A stretch of 64,000 nt of DNA from Actinoplanes couchii (GCF_016862075.1 NZ_BOMG01000077.1:33765-97764), one strand, 5' to 3'; positions 44,066-52,979 are shown, counted from the stretch's first letter. Made by a program: numbers and translations. Notes: generated by a model not told the origin, from the letters alone.

Positions 44066-45013
44066 ATGCGCCGCGCCGCCGCCGTTCTAGCTGCCACCAC
44101 CCTCCTGTTCCCCGCACCGCCCGCAGCCCCGGCGGCGGCCGCGCCCGCCACCGTCACCTGGACCGTCCAGCCGGCCACCGCGGCCGGGCCCGACGGCCGC
44201 CGCTGGATCGAGCAGACCCTCGACCCCGGCCAGCGGCTCACCGAACATCTGGCGGTCCGCAACCTGGGCGACACCCCCGCCGTCTTCACGTTGTCGGCCG
44301 CCGACGGTTATCTGACCGCCAAGGGCCGTTTCAACATGCTCCCGTCCGACCGCGCGTCGACCGACGGCGGAACCTGGATCGAGGTCCCGCCCACGGTCAC
44401 CGTCGAACCCGGGAAGACCGCGGTCGTCCCGTTCACGATCACCGCCCCGCCCGGCGCGCTCCCCGGCGACCACCCGGCCGGCATCGCCGCGTCGATAGCC
44501 GGCACCCGGGGCACGGTCCAGGTCGAGAGCCGGGTCGGTTTCCGCGTGCTGCTGCGAGCGTCCGGCACCCTGCAGCCGTCCCTCGCCACCGACCAGGTCC
44601 GCTCCTCGTACGCCCGGAGCTGGCTCCCGTGGCGCCCCGGCACCCTGCGCGTCTCCTACCAGCTCACCAACACCGGCAACACCCGCCTGACGGTGACCTC
44701 CAAGATCGGCTCCGCCACGACCGACCTGGGCGAACTGTTACCCGGCGGCGCCCGCCCGGTGGACGCCGAGGTCGACGGTGTCTGGTCCTTCGGCCGCGTC
44801 CGTTCCACCGTGGCCCTGCTGCCCACCGTCCCGGGCGAGCCCACACCCCGGGAACCGTCCACACTCACGGTGACCACCTGGGCCATGCCCTGGCCGCAGC
44901 TGCTCACCCTCCTGGCCGCGGCCCTGCTGCTGTACGCCTGGCGCCTGCGCCGCCGCCACCTGGCGACGATGCTGGAGAAGGCACGCGAGGAGGGCCGCCG
45001 CTCCGCGGTGTGA
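44066..45013 (+). CDS. WxL-interacting protein (DUF916-like) with C-terminal membrane anchor
   Basis: The protein has 315 residues. Signal peptide about 1-26. Ig-like domain 1 (TWTVQPATA...IEQTLDPGQRLTEHLAVRNLGDTPAVFTLSAADGY) resembles the peptidoglycan-binding domain of WxL-interacting proteins (DUF916). Domain 2 (LRVSYQLTNTGNTRLTVTSKIG) resembles their second, host-binding domain. One membrane helix near the end (PQLLTLLAAALLLYAWRL) is followed by a basic cytoplasmic tail. In firmicutes such proteins pair with WxL proteins on the cell surface. It is the last gene of the operon, 10 bp after the WxL-like gene and convergent with a YunG-like gene. Confidence 0.78.
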   Translation: MRRAAAVLAATTLLFPAPPAAPAAAAPATVTWTVQPATAAGPDGRRWIEQTLDPGQRLTEHLAVRNLGDTPAVFTLSAADGYLTAKGRFNMLPSDRASTDGGTWIEVPPTVTVEPGKTAVVPFTITAPPGALPGDHPAGIAASIAGTRGTVQVESRVGFRVLLRASGTLQPSLATDQVRSSYARSWLPWRPGTLRVSYQLTNTGNTRLTVTSKIGSATTDLGELLPGGARPVDAEVDGVWSFGRVRSTVALLPTVPGEPTPREPSTLTVTTWAMPWPQLLTLLAAALLLYAWRLRRRHLATMLEKAREEGRRSAV

Positions 45014-45021
45014 CCGCCGGA
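45001..45021. terminator. Possible hairpin at the end of the operon
   Basis: CTCCG-CGGT and ACCG-CCGGAG can pair with one bulged base around GTG. It overlaps the stop codon of the last operon gene and lies 11 bp from the end of the convergent gene. No T-tract. Confidence 0.35.
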
Positions 45022-45024
45022 GAC

Positions 45025-45408
45025 TCACCGCCCGAGCGCACCCAACACCCGCTCCCGCAGCAACTCGTACTGTTCACGGCACCGGCGCGGCGGATGGGAC
45101 GGTCGCTGCTGAACCTCGCCGCCGACCACGACCTCGTGCGGCGAGAACTGGCCGGCCGTCAGATCGACCTCCCGCCCGTCCGGAAACCGATTCCAGTAGT
45201 GGTACCCGACCTTCACCCCGTCGACGTGCACCTCGGCGAGCATCAGCTCCCCACCGAGCAGATCCTGGAGCACCAGCGCGGTGACCCCACACTGCCCCCG
45301 GGAGGGATTCTCCACCGACCAGTCCGCCAGATCCTCCGGATCACAGGTGTCCGCTCCCCACCCGGCTTCCACAAGCGGCCGCAGCACTTCCAGCTCGATC
45401 ATCACCAC
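45025..45408 (-). CDS. YunG-like protein
   Basis: The protein has 127 residues; an ATG at 45402 would drop two. The pattern SVENPSRGQCGVTALVLQDLLGGEL, then HYWNRFPDGREVDLTAGQF fits the small YunG family, which has a Cys, His and Asp arranged as in papain-like or transglutaminase-like folds; no activity has been proven. No signal peptide. It has its own promoter with a 19-bp spacer and a CTCGAC dyad, suggesting MerR-type control separate from the arabinofuranoside operon. Confidence 0.75.
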   Translation of the reverse strand: MVMIELEVLRPLVEAGWGADTCDPEDLADWSVENPSRGQCGVTALVLQDLLGGELMLAEVHVDGVKVGYHYWNRFPDGREVDLTAGQFSPHEVVVGGEVQQRPSHPPRRCREQYELLRERVLGALGR

Positions 45409-45429
45409 ACCCTCTCCTCGTTGCCGTCG

Positions 45430-45460
45430 ACGATGGGCCCTCGACTTGGTCGAGAGTCAA
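45430..45460 (-). promoter_or_regulatory. MerR-type promoter of the YunG-like gene
   Basis: On the minus strand a -35 TTGACT (45455-45460) and a weak -10 CATCGT (45430-45435) are separated by 19 nt. The spacer holds the perfect dyad CTCGAC-N3-GTCGAG (45440-45454). A near-identical element occurs at 57826-57856. Confidence 0.6.
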
Positions 45461-45584
45461 GCCCGGGCCGGCTGCCGGGCCACCGGCAACCACGGAGGAG
45501 GAAGAGGCGGCAGGCCGGAGGGTGGAGTACACGCCGTGATCCCCGAGACACACTTCGGGTGCCGGCCGGTGTAGAAACATCCTC

Positions 45585-47183
45585 ATGAGCGACACGACTG
45601 ACCTACGCGAAGCGATCGACCAGGGGCGGACCGCGCTCGGGATCGAGCTGGGATCGACCCGGATCAAGGCGGTGCTGACCGGCCCGGATCATGCGGCGAT
45701 CGCGGTCGGTGCTCACGACTGGGAGAACCAGTTCGTCGACCGGACCTGGACGTACTCCCTGGAGGCCGTGTGGGAGGGCCTGCAGGGCTGTTTCGCGGCG
45801 CTGGCCGCCGACGTCAAGGCGAAGTTCGGGACCGAGCTGCGCACCACCGGCGCGCTCGGCGTGTCCGCGATGATGCACGGTTACCTGGCGTTCGACGGTG
45901 ACGGCGAGCTGCTGACCCCGTTCCGGACCTGGCGCAACACCAACACCGGTGACGCGTCGGAGCAGCTCAGCGAGCTGTTCGGGCACAACATCCCGCACCG
46001 GTGGTCGATCGCGCACCTCTACCAGGCGATCCTGAACGGCGAGGAGCACCTGGGCCGGCTCGCGCACGTCACCACCCTCGCGGGCTACGTGCACTGGCAG
46101 CTGACCGGCCGTCAGGTGCTCGGTGTCGGCGACGCCAGCGGTGTGTTCCCGATCGACGTGGCGACCGGTGGTTACGACGCCCGGATGCTCGCGCAGTTCG
46201 ACGAGCTGGCCGCCGGCCGGGTGCCGTTGAAGCTGGCCGAGCTGCTGCCGTCGGTGCTGCCCGCCGGTGAGGTCGCGGGCACGCTGACCGAGGCCGGCGC
46301 GCGCCTGCTGGACCCGTCCGGCACGCTGCGGCCGGGCGCGACCCTGGCCCCGCCGGAGGGTGACGCCGGCACCGGCATGGTGGCCACCAACTCGGTGGCC
46401 CGCCGCACCGGCAACATCAGCGCCGGCACCAGCATCTTCGCGATGATCGTGCTGGACGGCCCGCTGAGCCGGGTGCACCCGGAGGTGGACCTGGTCACCA
46501 CCCCGGCCGGTGACCTGGTGGCGATGGTGCACTGCAACAACGGCGCCAGCGAGCTGAACGCGTGGGCCGGCCTGTTCGGCCAGTTCGCGACCGCGCTCGG
46601 GGTGCAGGCGGACAGCGGCCGGGTGTTCGAGACGCTGTTCCGGTCGGCGCTGGACGGCGCTCCGGACGGTGGCGGGCTGCTGGCGTTCAACAACCTGGCC
46701 GGCGAGCCGATCACGAAACTGCACGAGGGGCGACCCCTTTTCCTGCGTACGCCGGGAAGCGCCCTTGATCTTCCGACGTTCATGCGCACCCAGCTGTACG
46801 CCGCACTGGCCACGCTCCGGATCGGCATGGACGTGCTGCAGAAGTCCGAGTCGGTGCAGCTGGACAAGATGTTCGCGCACGGCGGCCTGTTCAAGACCGA
46901 GGGTGTGGCGCAGAAACTGCTGGCTGCCGCGATCGACACCCCGGTCACGGTCGGTGACTTCGCGTCCGAGGGCGGCGCGTGGGGCATCGCGGTGCTGGCC
47001 GCGTTCGTGACCGGGCGGGAGCCGGGCCAGAGCCTGGACGACTTCCTGAACACCCGGGTCTTCGCCGGCGCCGAGCTGAGCACCGCCGAGCCGGAGCGGG
47101 GCGACGTCGAGGGCTTCAACGCCTTCATGCAGCGGTACGTGGCAGCTCTGCCGGTCCAGCAGGCGGCGGTCGACCACAGCTGA
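45585..47183 (+). CDS. FGGY-family carbohydrate kinase, probable L-ribulokinase type
   Basis: The protein has 532 residues. The N-terminal phosphate motif is LGIELGSTRIKAVLTG; the second-lobe motifs are GNISAGTSIFAMIVL and MFAHGGLFKTEGVAQKLLAAA. Length fits ribulokinase/xylulokinase-like FGGY kinases. It is on the same strand 570 bp after the arabinofuranoside operon, so phosphorylation of L-ribulose derived from arabinose is a reasonable guess. Arabinose isomerase and ribulose-5-phosphate epimerase genes are not in the window, so the exact sugar is uncertain. Confidence 0.8.
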   Translation: MSDTTDLREAIDQGRTALGIELGSTRIKAVLTGPDHAAIAVGAHDWENQFVDRTWTYSLEAVWEGLQGCFAALAADVKAKFGTELRTTGALGVSAMMHGYLAFDGDGELLTPFRTWRNTNTGDASEQLSELFGHNIPHRWSIAHLYQAILNGEEHLGRLAHVTTLAGYVHWQLTGRQVLGVGDASGVFPIDVATGGYDARMLAQFDELAAGRVPLKLAELLPSVLPAGEVAGTLTEAGARLLDPSGTLRPGATLAPPEGDAGTGMVATNSVARRTGNISAGTSIFAMIVLDGPLSRVHPEVDLVTTPAGDLVAMVHCNNGASELNAWAGLFGQFATALGVQADSGRVFETLFRSALDGAPDGGGLLAFNNLAGEPITKLHEGRPLFLRTPGSALDLPTFMRTQLYAALATLRIGMDVLQKSESVQLDKMFAHGGLFKTEGVAQKLLAAAIDTPVTVGDFASEGGAWGIAVLAAFVTGREPGQSLDDFLNTRVFAGAELSTAEPERGDVEGFNAFMQRYVAALPVQQAAVDHS

Positions 47184-47189
47184 CCCGTT

Positions 47190-47227
47190 CGGGCCGGATC
47201 CCGCCTGATCGGGTGGGGTCCGGCCCG
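47190..47227. terminator. Hairpin after the FGGY kinase gene
   Basis: CGGGCCGGA (47190-47198) pairs with TCCGGCCCG (47219-47227); inner bases extend the stem partly. No T-tract. Confidence 0.45.
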
Positions 47228-47325
47228 CACCGGGGTTGCAGCGTGGTTGCCAACATTCCAGTTTCCGCATGCGGCCCTTCAGCCACCCGTAATGGTTTCC
47301 GTAGCAGGAAAACCAGGGAGGCATC

Positions 47326-49305
47326 ATGCAGGGAACGTCAAGCATCGTGAGAGTCTCGGCCGCTCTCGTCCTCGGAGCGGCGAGTGTCCCGTTCCTGGCC
47401 TCGCCGGCGCTGGCCGCGGCGCCGGTCGTCACCTCGTTCACCCCGGCGATCGCGGCGGTGGACGACACGATCACGGTGACCGGGAGCGGCTTGAACCAGT
47501 TGAGTCCCGCGGTCAAGGTCAACGGGGTCACGGCGACCATCACCGGGACGCCGACGGCCACCAGCCTGACCTTCAAGGTCCCTCCGGATACCAGCGGCGG
47601 AAAGATAGTCCTGACCAACGCGGGCGGGTCCGGGACCAGTGCCACCGATCTGTTCGTCGCGCCGCCGTTCACCGCGACCGCCGACATCACCGGCACCGCC
47701 CGGACCACCGTGTCGACGAAGAACACGGTCAGTGTGGGCGCCGGCAAGAAGGTGCTGCGGGTCTGGGACGCCGCGGTGGGTGACCGGGTCGCGGTGGTGG
47801 TCGAGAACCCGACACCGGGCGGGTGCAGCTTCGAGGTGAGCGTCTACGACGCCTCCATGATCAATCTGGGTACCGCGGACTGCCGCCGGGTCAACATGGG
47901 CTGGCAGGAGACGCTGGTCGCCACCACGGTGGCCGGCACCCAGACCCTCCAGGTGAGCAACCTGTCCGCCTCGGCCGGTTCGCTCGACGTCACGATCTAC
48001 AAGATCCCGGCGGACGCGAACCTGGGCACGATCACCACCGACGGCACCCCGAAGACGGTGAGCATCAGCAACCCGGGGCAGAACGGCTACCTGACCTTCA
48101 CCACCACCGCGATCAACCAGAAGGTCTCGGTGAAGACGACCGACGCGTCGGCGGTCTTCGGCTGCTGCGGGATCAAATGGGGCATCTACCAGGCGGACGG
48201 CACCAAGCTCGGCTCGTCGGTCGGCAACGCCTACCTGGACGGGGTGCTGCTGCCCGCGATCGGCACCTACCAGCTGCGGTTCGACCCGGTGGAGGCGAAG
48301 ACCGGCTCGATCACGGCCGCCGCCTCGATCATCGCCGCCGACGCCAACCTCGGCGCCCTGACCCTGGACGGGGTCACCAAGACCGTCAGCATCAGCACCG
48401 CCGGGCAGAACGGCTACCTCACGCTTCCCGGCACCGCGGGACAGAAGATCGCGCTGCGGACCAGTGACGTCTCCTCGACGCTCGGCAGCCGCGACCTGAA
48501 GTGGGGACTGTTCACCCCGACCGGCACCCGGCTCAGCACCTCGGCCGGCGCCGCCTACGCCGACAACATCACGCTGCCGGTGACCGGTACCTACCAGGTG
48601 CGGTTCGACCCGGTCGGCACCCGGACCGGCTCGTTCACGGTGGCCGCGTTCCCGGTGATCGCCGACCTGGACCTGGGCACGCTGACGCTGGACGGCGTCA
48701 CCAGGCCCGCCGCGCTCAGCACCGCCGGGCAGAACGCCTTCTTCTCCTTCGCCGGCACCGCGGGCCAGCGGATCGCCGTGCAGACCACCGGGGCGTCGGC
48801 CTCGTTCGGCTGCTGCAAGCTGAGCTGGGGACTGTTCACCGCGGGCGGCACCCGGCTCGGTGGCGCCACCGGCAACGGCTACCTCAACCCGGTGTCGCTG
48901 CCGTCGAACGGCACCTACCAGCTGCGCCTCGACCCGGTGGAGAACGTGACCGGCTCGGTGACGGTGGCCGCCTGGGACGTGCCCGCCGACGTCAACCTGG
49001 GCGGTCTCACCACCGACGGCACCAGCAAGACGGTCAGCATCACCAACTCGGGGCAGAACGGTTACCTCACCCTCAGCGGCACGTCCGGTCAGAAGCTGAC
49101 GATCAAGGGTTCCCGTGCCTCGTCGGCGTTCGGCTGCTGCTACGTGGCGTGGACGCTGAAGCGGCCGGACGGCAGCGCCCAGAAGCGCTGGACCAGCAAC
49201 GCCACCGGCAAGGTCACGCTGACCGCCACCGGCACCTACCGGCTGTACGTCGACCCGATCGCCAACCGGGTCGGATCGATCACCTTCGCCGCAACCGTCA
49301 GCTGA
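47326..49305 (+). CDS. Secreted TIG-domain protein with four beta-rich repeats
   Basis: The protein has 659 residues. Signal peptide 1-31. Residues 33-112 form an IPT/TIG Ig-like domain (PVVTSFTPAIAAVDDTITVTGSGL). A spacer of about 115 residues follows, then four tandem repeats of 106-109 residues, each with GQNGYLTF/L, FGCCxxxWG and GTYQLRFDPV. The vicinal Cys-Cys is present in repeats 1, 3 and 4 and lost in repeat 2 (LGSRDLKWG). No anchor or enzymatic motif is seen; the fold may resemble pre-peptidase C-terminal domains. Role could be adhesion or ligand binding at the surface. It stands alone. Confidence 0.75.
   Translation: MQGTSSIVRVSAALVLGAASVPFLASPALAAAPVVTSFTPAIAAVDDTITVTGSGLNQLSPAVKVNGVTATITGTPTATSLTFKVPPDTSGGKIVLTNAGGSGTSATDLFVAPPFTATADITGTARTTVSTKNTVSVGAGKKVLRVWDAAVGDRVAVVVENPTPGGCSFEVSVYDASMINLGTADCRRVNMGWQETLVATTVAGTQTLQVSNLSASAGSLDVTIYKIPADANLGTITTDGTPKTVSISNPGQNGYLTFTTTAINQKVSVKTTDASAVFGCCGIKWGIYQADGTKLGSSVGNAYLDGVLLPAIGTYQLRFDPVEAKTGSITAAASIIAADANLGALTLDGVTKTVSISTAGQNGYLTLPGTAGQKIALRTSDVSSTLGSRDLKWGLFTPTGTRLSTSAGAAYADNITLPVTGTYQVRFDPVGTRTGSFTVAAFPVIADLDLGTLTLDGVTRPAALSTAGQNAFFSFAGTAGQRIAVQTTGASASFGCCKLSWGLFTAGGTRLGGATGNGYLNPVSLPSNGTYQLRLDPVENVTGSVTVAAWDVPADVNLGGLTTDGTSKTVSITNSGQNGYLTLSGTSGQKLTIKGSRASSAFGCCYVAWTLKRPDGSAQKRWTSNATGKVTLTATGTYRLYVDPIANRVGSITFAATVS
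48010..49305 (+). repeat. Four coding repeats of about 324 bp
   Basis: Repeat starts (Ala-Asp codons) are at 48010, 48337, 48661 and 48985. Spacing is 327, 324 and 324 bp. Copies have diverged at the DNA level but keep the same motif order. Confidence 0.85.
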
Positions 49306-49391
49306 ATCTGACACTCATCTGAAAGTCGCTCGTCAGGCTGGCCGTCCGGCACCGGAATCCCGGTGCCGGACGGTTACGTGAGGAGACTTTC

Positions 49392-49955
49392 ATGCGGAGT
49401 CGGGTGCTTCTGGTGGCTGCGATCGCGCTGACGGCGATGTCGGCGTGTGGGTCGACGCCCGCCGAGGAGAAGCCGGCGGCGACCGGCAAGGTGGCCACCC
49501 TGCAGAGCGCGGCTCCCTCGGCGGCGCCGTCGAAGGCGGATCAGCGCCCCCGGGAACGGCTCGACACCACGCCGGAGGAGTTCGAGCTGCTGATGGCCCC
49601 GTACAACAAGTGCATGGGGGAGAACGGCTGGAACCCCAAGGGTGACGGCAGCGGCTCCATGCAGTTGAAGCCGGGCACCGCCAAGGACGAGGAGCAGTGG
49701 CAGAAGGCCAACAAGATCTGCGAGCCGCAGTACATGCCGCTGCCGCCCTGGGAGAAGGACCCGGCCAACCCGGAGGCCCGGGACTTCGCGGTGGCGGTGG
49801 TCAAGTGCCTGAAGAAGGCGGGCGTCGAGTACGTCGCGGTCAGCGACGACGGCATCGGCATCGCGCTGGGCGGCGACGACAACGACTCCAAGTCGATCAG
49901 CCTCGGGATGGAGAAGATCCCGGACTGCGAGCGTCAGGTCGCGGCCAAGAAGTAG
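49392..49955 (+). CDS. Four-cysteine lipoprotein
   Basis: The protein has 187 residues. Lipoprotein signal with lipobox SAC (C19). The mature part holds four further cysteines at 74, 110, 139 and 179 (NKCMGENGW, NKICEPQY, VVKCLKKAGVEY, PDCERQ). The sensor domain of the histidine kinase at 53639-55393 has four cysteines in a very similar spacing and context. The gene is convergent with the MacB-type permease gene, across a strong terminator. Possibly an accessory or sensor component for the exporter system. No known family recognised. Confidence 0.75.
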   Translation: MRSRVLLVAAIALTAMSACGSTPAEEKPAATGKVATLQSAAPSAAPSKADQRPRERLDTTPEEFELLMAPYNKCMGENGWNPKGDGSGSMQLKPGTAKDEEQWQKANKICEPQYMPLPPWEKDPANPEARDFAVAVVKCLKKAGVEYVAVSDDGIGIALGGDDNDSKSISLGMEKIPDCERQVAAKK

Positions 49956-49961
49956 CTCCAC

Positions 49962-49996
49962 ACGAAAGGCGGCCTCGTCACGAGGCCGCCTTTCGT
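49962..49996. terminator. Bidirectional terminator
   Basis: ACGAAAGGCGGCCTCGT (49962-49978) and its exact complement (49980-49996) form a 17-bp stem, closed by a tight loop. It separates the lipoprotein gene from the convergent permease gene and touches the latter's stop codon. Confidence 0.88.
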
Positions 49997-51174
49997 CATG
50001 TCGTCGCCAGCGCCTGAGTGGGGGTGAGCCGGGCGGCGCGGACACAGGGGTAGACCCCGGCCAGCACTCCGATGACCACCGCTCCGGCCACGCCCGCGCC
50101 CGCCGATTCGGCGGGCACCACCAAGGGCCACCTCTGCCAGTACGCGTACCCCACGGTCGCCGCCAGCCCCAGCAGCGTGCCGGCCACTCCACCGGCGACC
50201 GCCAGGACCACCGACTCGGTGAGGAACTGCCCGCGGATCTGTCCCCGGGTCGCGCCGAGGGCCCGGCGCAGGCCGATCTCGGAGCGCCGTTCCAGCACCG
50301 AGACGACCATCGTGTTGGCCACCCCGATGCCGCCGACGATCAGCGCCACCCCGGCCAGGGCCAGGAACAGCACCGAGAAGCTGCTCTCGGTGGCCCGTTT
50401 CGCGGCCAGGGCGTCCGACGGCCGGGTCACCGCGACCTGCCCGGGGCGTTCCGGCGAGATGGTCGCCGCGAGCACGTCCCGGACCGCTTCCAGCTGGGAC
50501 TCCTCGGCCCGTACGTAGATCACCGTCGGGTGGCCGTCGAAGTCCAGTTCGGCCCGGGCCGCCTCCCAGCCGACCAGCACCGACCGGTCGATGTCGGGGG
50601 AGAGCGGGGTGGTCTCCAGGATGCCGACGACGCTGAACCAGCTCTCGCCGATCATCACCAGCGGCGCCTGCCGCCCGGCGGGCAGCTCGGTGATGCCGAG
50701 GCGTTCGGACGCCACCGACCCCAGGACCACAGTCGGGAAGTTCGCGGTCGCCGCGGTCAGCCACCGGCCCTGGTGGATCCGGGCATTGATCACGCCGGGG
50801 AGGTCGGTGCGGGCCGCCAGGACGGTCAGGCCGCCTCCGTCGTCGGGGGCGGTGCGGTCGTTGCGGCGTACCAGCGAATGGGTGTTGGCCACCGCGCTGA
50901 CCCCGGTGACCGGCCCGATCCGGCTCACCATGCCGACCGACTCCTCCGGCAGCCGGGGCGGCGGATCCTGGTTGGTCAGCGCGGTGACCTGCAGGGTGTT
51001 GGTGCCCAGGGCGGTCAGCCGGTCCAGCAGCGCGGCCTGGCTGGACGCCGGGATGCCGGTGACCACGATCATCGTGGCGATGCCGATCGCGATGCCCAGC
51101 CCGGACAGGATCGCCCGGCCGGGCCGGGTCCGCAGCCCGATCAGGCCGAGCGACAGCAGGTCGAGGGGGTTCAC
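49996..51174 (-). CDS. MacB/FtsX-type ABC transporter permease
   Basis: The protein has 392 residues. One N-terminal membrane helix (AILSGLGIAIGIATMIVV), a periplasmic MacB-like domain of about 220 residues, then three helices (FLALAGVALIVGGIGVANTMVV; FLTESVVLAVAGGVAGTLLG; GAGVAGAVVIGVLAGVYP). The RRSEIGLRRALGATRGQI coupling segment is typical. It overlaps the ATPase gene by 4 bp and belongs to the order adaptor, ATPase, permease, like MacAB-type exporters of peptides, antibiotics or lipoproteins. Confidence 0.92.
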   Translation of the reverse strand: MNPLDLLSLGLIGLRTRPGRAILSGLGIAIGIATMIVVTGIPASSQAALLDRLTALGTNTLQVTALTNQDPPPRLPEESVGMVSRIGPVTGVSAVANTHSLVRRNDRTAPDDGGGLTVLAARTDLPGVINARIHQGRWLTAATANFPTVVLGSVASERLGITELPAGRQAPLVMIGESWFSVVGILETTPLSPDIDRSVLVGWEAARAELDFDGHPTVIYVRAEESQLEAVRDVLAATISPERPGQVAVTRPSDALAAKRATESSFSVLFLALAGVALIVGGIGVANTMVVSVLERRSEIGLRRALGATRGQIRGQFLTESVVLAVAGGVAGTLLGLAATVGYAYWQRWPLVVPAESAGAGVAGAVVIGVLAGVYPCVRAARLTPTQALATT

Positions 51175-51839
51175 CGGGGCATCACCATCCGGCCGTCGCG
51201 GATCTCCACCCGGCGCGGCATCGACGCGGCGATGTCCCGGTCGTGGGTGATCAGGGCGATCGTGGTGCCGTCGGCGTTCAGGTCGCGCAGCAGCTGCAGG
51301 ACGGTCTGCCCGGTGGCGGTGTCCAGGGCGCCTGTCGGTTCGTCGGCGAGCACCAGCGACGGCCGGTTGACCAGGGCGCGGGCGATGGCGACCCGCTGCC
51401 GTTCACCACCGGAGAGTTCGTGCGGGCGGTGCCCGGAGCGGTGCGACAGCCCGACCCGGGACAGCGCGGTCAGGGCCCGTTCCCGGCGGTGCCGGCGGGG
51501 GACTCCGGCGTAGAGCAGGCCGGTGGACACGTTCTCGGCGGCGCTCAGCCCGTCGGAGAGGTGGAACTGCTGGAAGACGAAGCCGATCTCGCGGGCCCGC
51601 AGCGCGGACAGCTTCCGGTCGCTGAGGGTGTTGACGTCCTGGCCGTTGATCCGGACCGTGCCGGAAGTGGGCCGGTCCAGCGTGCCGATGATGTTGAGCA
51701 GGGTGGACTTGCCGGAACCGGACGGGCCGACGATCGCCACCATCTCCCCGGCCATGATGTCCAGATCGACTCCGGCGAGCGCGGTCACCCCGCCGGGATA
51801 GACCATGCTCGCGTTCCGGACCGAGAGAACCGGCGTCAT
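51171..51839 (-). CDS. MacB/LolD-type ABC transporter ATPase
   Basis: The protein has 222 residues. Walker A GPSGSGKS, Q-loop FVFQQFHL, signature LSGGERQRVAIARAL, Walker B LVLADEPTGALD and the H-loop LITHDRD are all intact. It is translationally coupled to both neighbours by 4-bp overlaps and energises the FtsX-type permease encoded next. Confidence 0.95.
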   Translation of the reverse strand: MTPVLSVRNASMVYPGGVTALAGVDLDIMAGEMVAIVGPSGSGKSTLLNIIGTLDRPTSGTVRINGQDVNTLSDRKLSALRAREIGFVFQQFHLSDGLSAAENVSTGLLYAGVPRRHRRERALTALSRVGLSHRSGHRPHELSGGERQRVAIARALVNRPSLVLADEPTGALDTATGQTVLQLLRDLNADGTTIALITHDRDIAASMPRRVEIRDGRMVMPR

Positions 51840-52888
51840 GCGGGCACCACCACGTCCGTACCCTCGGCAAGCCCGTCGCCGTTGATCTCGACCCAGCCCG
51901 TGGCGAACAGGCCGGTCTCGACCGCGACCAGGCCCCCGCCCGGCAGTTGCACCGCGTAACCGCCTTCGGCGAGCGCGACGAGCGCCTCCACCGGCACCGC
52001 GAGCACACCGGAGCGCACCGTCCCGGCGAAGTCGACAGCCACGTCCGCGGAGTCGATCTTCGCGATCTTCTTCGGATCGTCGGCCACGATCGTCACCGCC
52101 AGGCCCGGCGGGTCGGCGCCGTCCGGCGGGGTGATGGTCCGGCCCACCGACAGCACCTTCGCCGGAACCCGCTTCTCGTCCGGCAGCACCACCGTCACCT
52201 TCTGGTTGCGCTCGATCGACGACGCCTGGGACAGCTCGGCGCGCACCGAGATCACCTTGCGGGTCGAGGTCACCGTCATCAGCTCGCCGTTCGCGGGCAC
52301 CCCCGGCTGCACCGACACCCCGTCCACCCGGACCGCCCCGGACAGCACCTCGACGTCACCGACCGCGATCGTCCCGGTGTCCGGCAGCCCGAGATCCTTC
52401 TGCCAGCGCTTGATCCCGGCGATCAGGTCCTCGGTCAGCTCGGCGTTCTCGCTGCCCTTCAGCGGGCCGGTGCGGTAGCCGAGCGCCCGCAGGTTGTCGG
52501 CCACGATCCGCACGTCCCGGCCGAACAGGCCCTTGCCGGTGATCGGGCGGTAGAGCGGCATCGAGCCGTAGAACATCGGCACCGGCAGGTCGTTCGCGCG
52601 GTAGAGCTGCTTGCCGCGCTTGATCCTGGCGCCGGGAGTGGGCAGCCACGTGACCGTCGCCTCCCGGTGGCCGGAGAACGGGCGTGCCGTGCCGTACCCG
52701 ATGGCGCCGTCCAGGGTTTTGGTGGTGGCCAGATCGCGGCGCTCGATCCTGGTGGTCGCGGCGACCGGGGCGGCCGGGGGAGGCTCGGGCGCCGTCCGGT
52801 GCCGGTTCACGGCGACCGCCGCGGCGCCGGTCCCGGCCACGGCGAGGACCAGGCCCGCGGCCAGCCACCATCTCTTCATCGGGGTCAT
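51836..52888 (-). CDS. Membrane-fusion-like adaptor with peptidoglycan-binding domain
   Basis: The protein has 350 residues. One N-terminal membrane helix (WWLAAGLVLAVAGTGAAAVAV), a lipoyl/barrel-like part (ATVTWLPTPGARIKRGKQLYRAND), an inserted PG_binding_1-like segment (VRIVADNLRALGYRTGPLK...GIKRWQKDLGLPDTGTI), then barrel strands. In Gram-positives such HlyD-like proteins link the exporter to the wall. First gene of the exporter operon, divergent from the two-component system. The ATG at 52879 (KRWWLAAG) is an alternative start. Confidence 0.88.
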   Translation of the reverse strand: MTPMKRWWLAAGLVLAVAGTGAAAVAVNRHRTAPEPPPAAPVAATTRIERRDLATTKTLDGAIGYGTARPFSGHREATVTWLPTPGARIKRGKQLYRANDLPVPMFYGSMPLYRPITGKGLFGRDVRIVADNLRALGYRTGPLKGSENAELTEDLIAGIKRWQKDLGLPDTGTIAVGDVEVLSGAVRVDGVSVQPGVPANGELMTVTSTRKVISVRAELSQASSIERNQKVTVVLPDEKRVPAKVLSVGRTITPPDGADPPGLAVTIVADDPKKIAKIDSADVAVDFAGTVRSGVLAVPVEALVALAEGGYAVQLPGGGLVAVETGLFATGWVEINGDGLAEGTDVVVPA

Positions 52889-52966
52889 GGGGGATGAGCG
52901 TGGCCAGAGATCATCAGAAAGCTGTCAGGTCTCGCGGGAGAAGGACGGTAACGGCGGCCGCACTCC

Positions 52967-52972
52967 TATAGT
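52967..52972 (+). promoter_or_regulatory. -10 box of the response-regulator gene
   Basis: TATAGT lies 7 nt before the ATG at 52980, so the transcript is probably leaderless or nearly so. There is no Shine-Dalgarno sequence and no good -35 box. Confidence 0.55.
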
Positions 52973-52979
52973 CGCTGCC

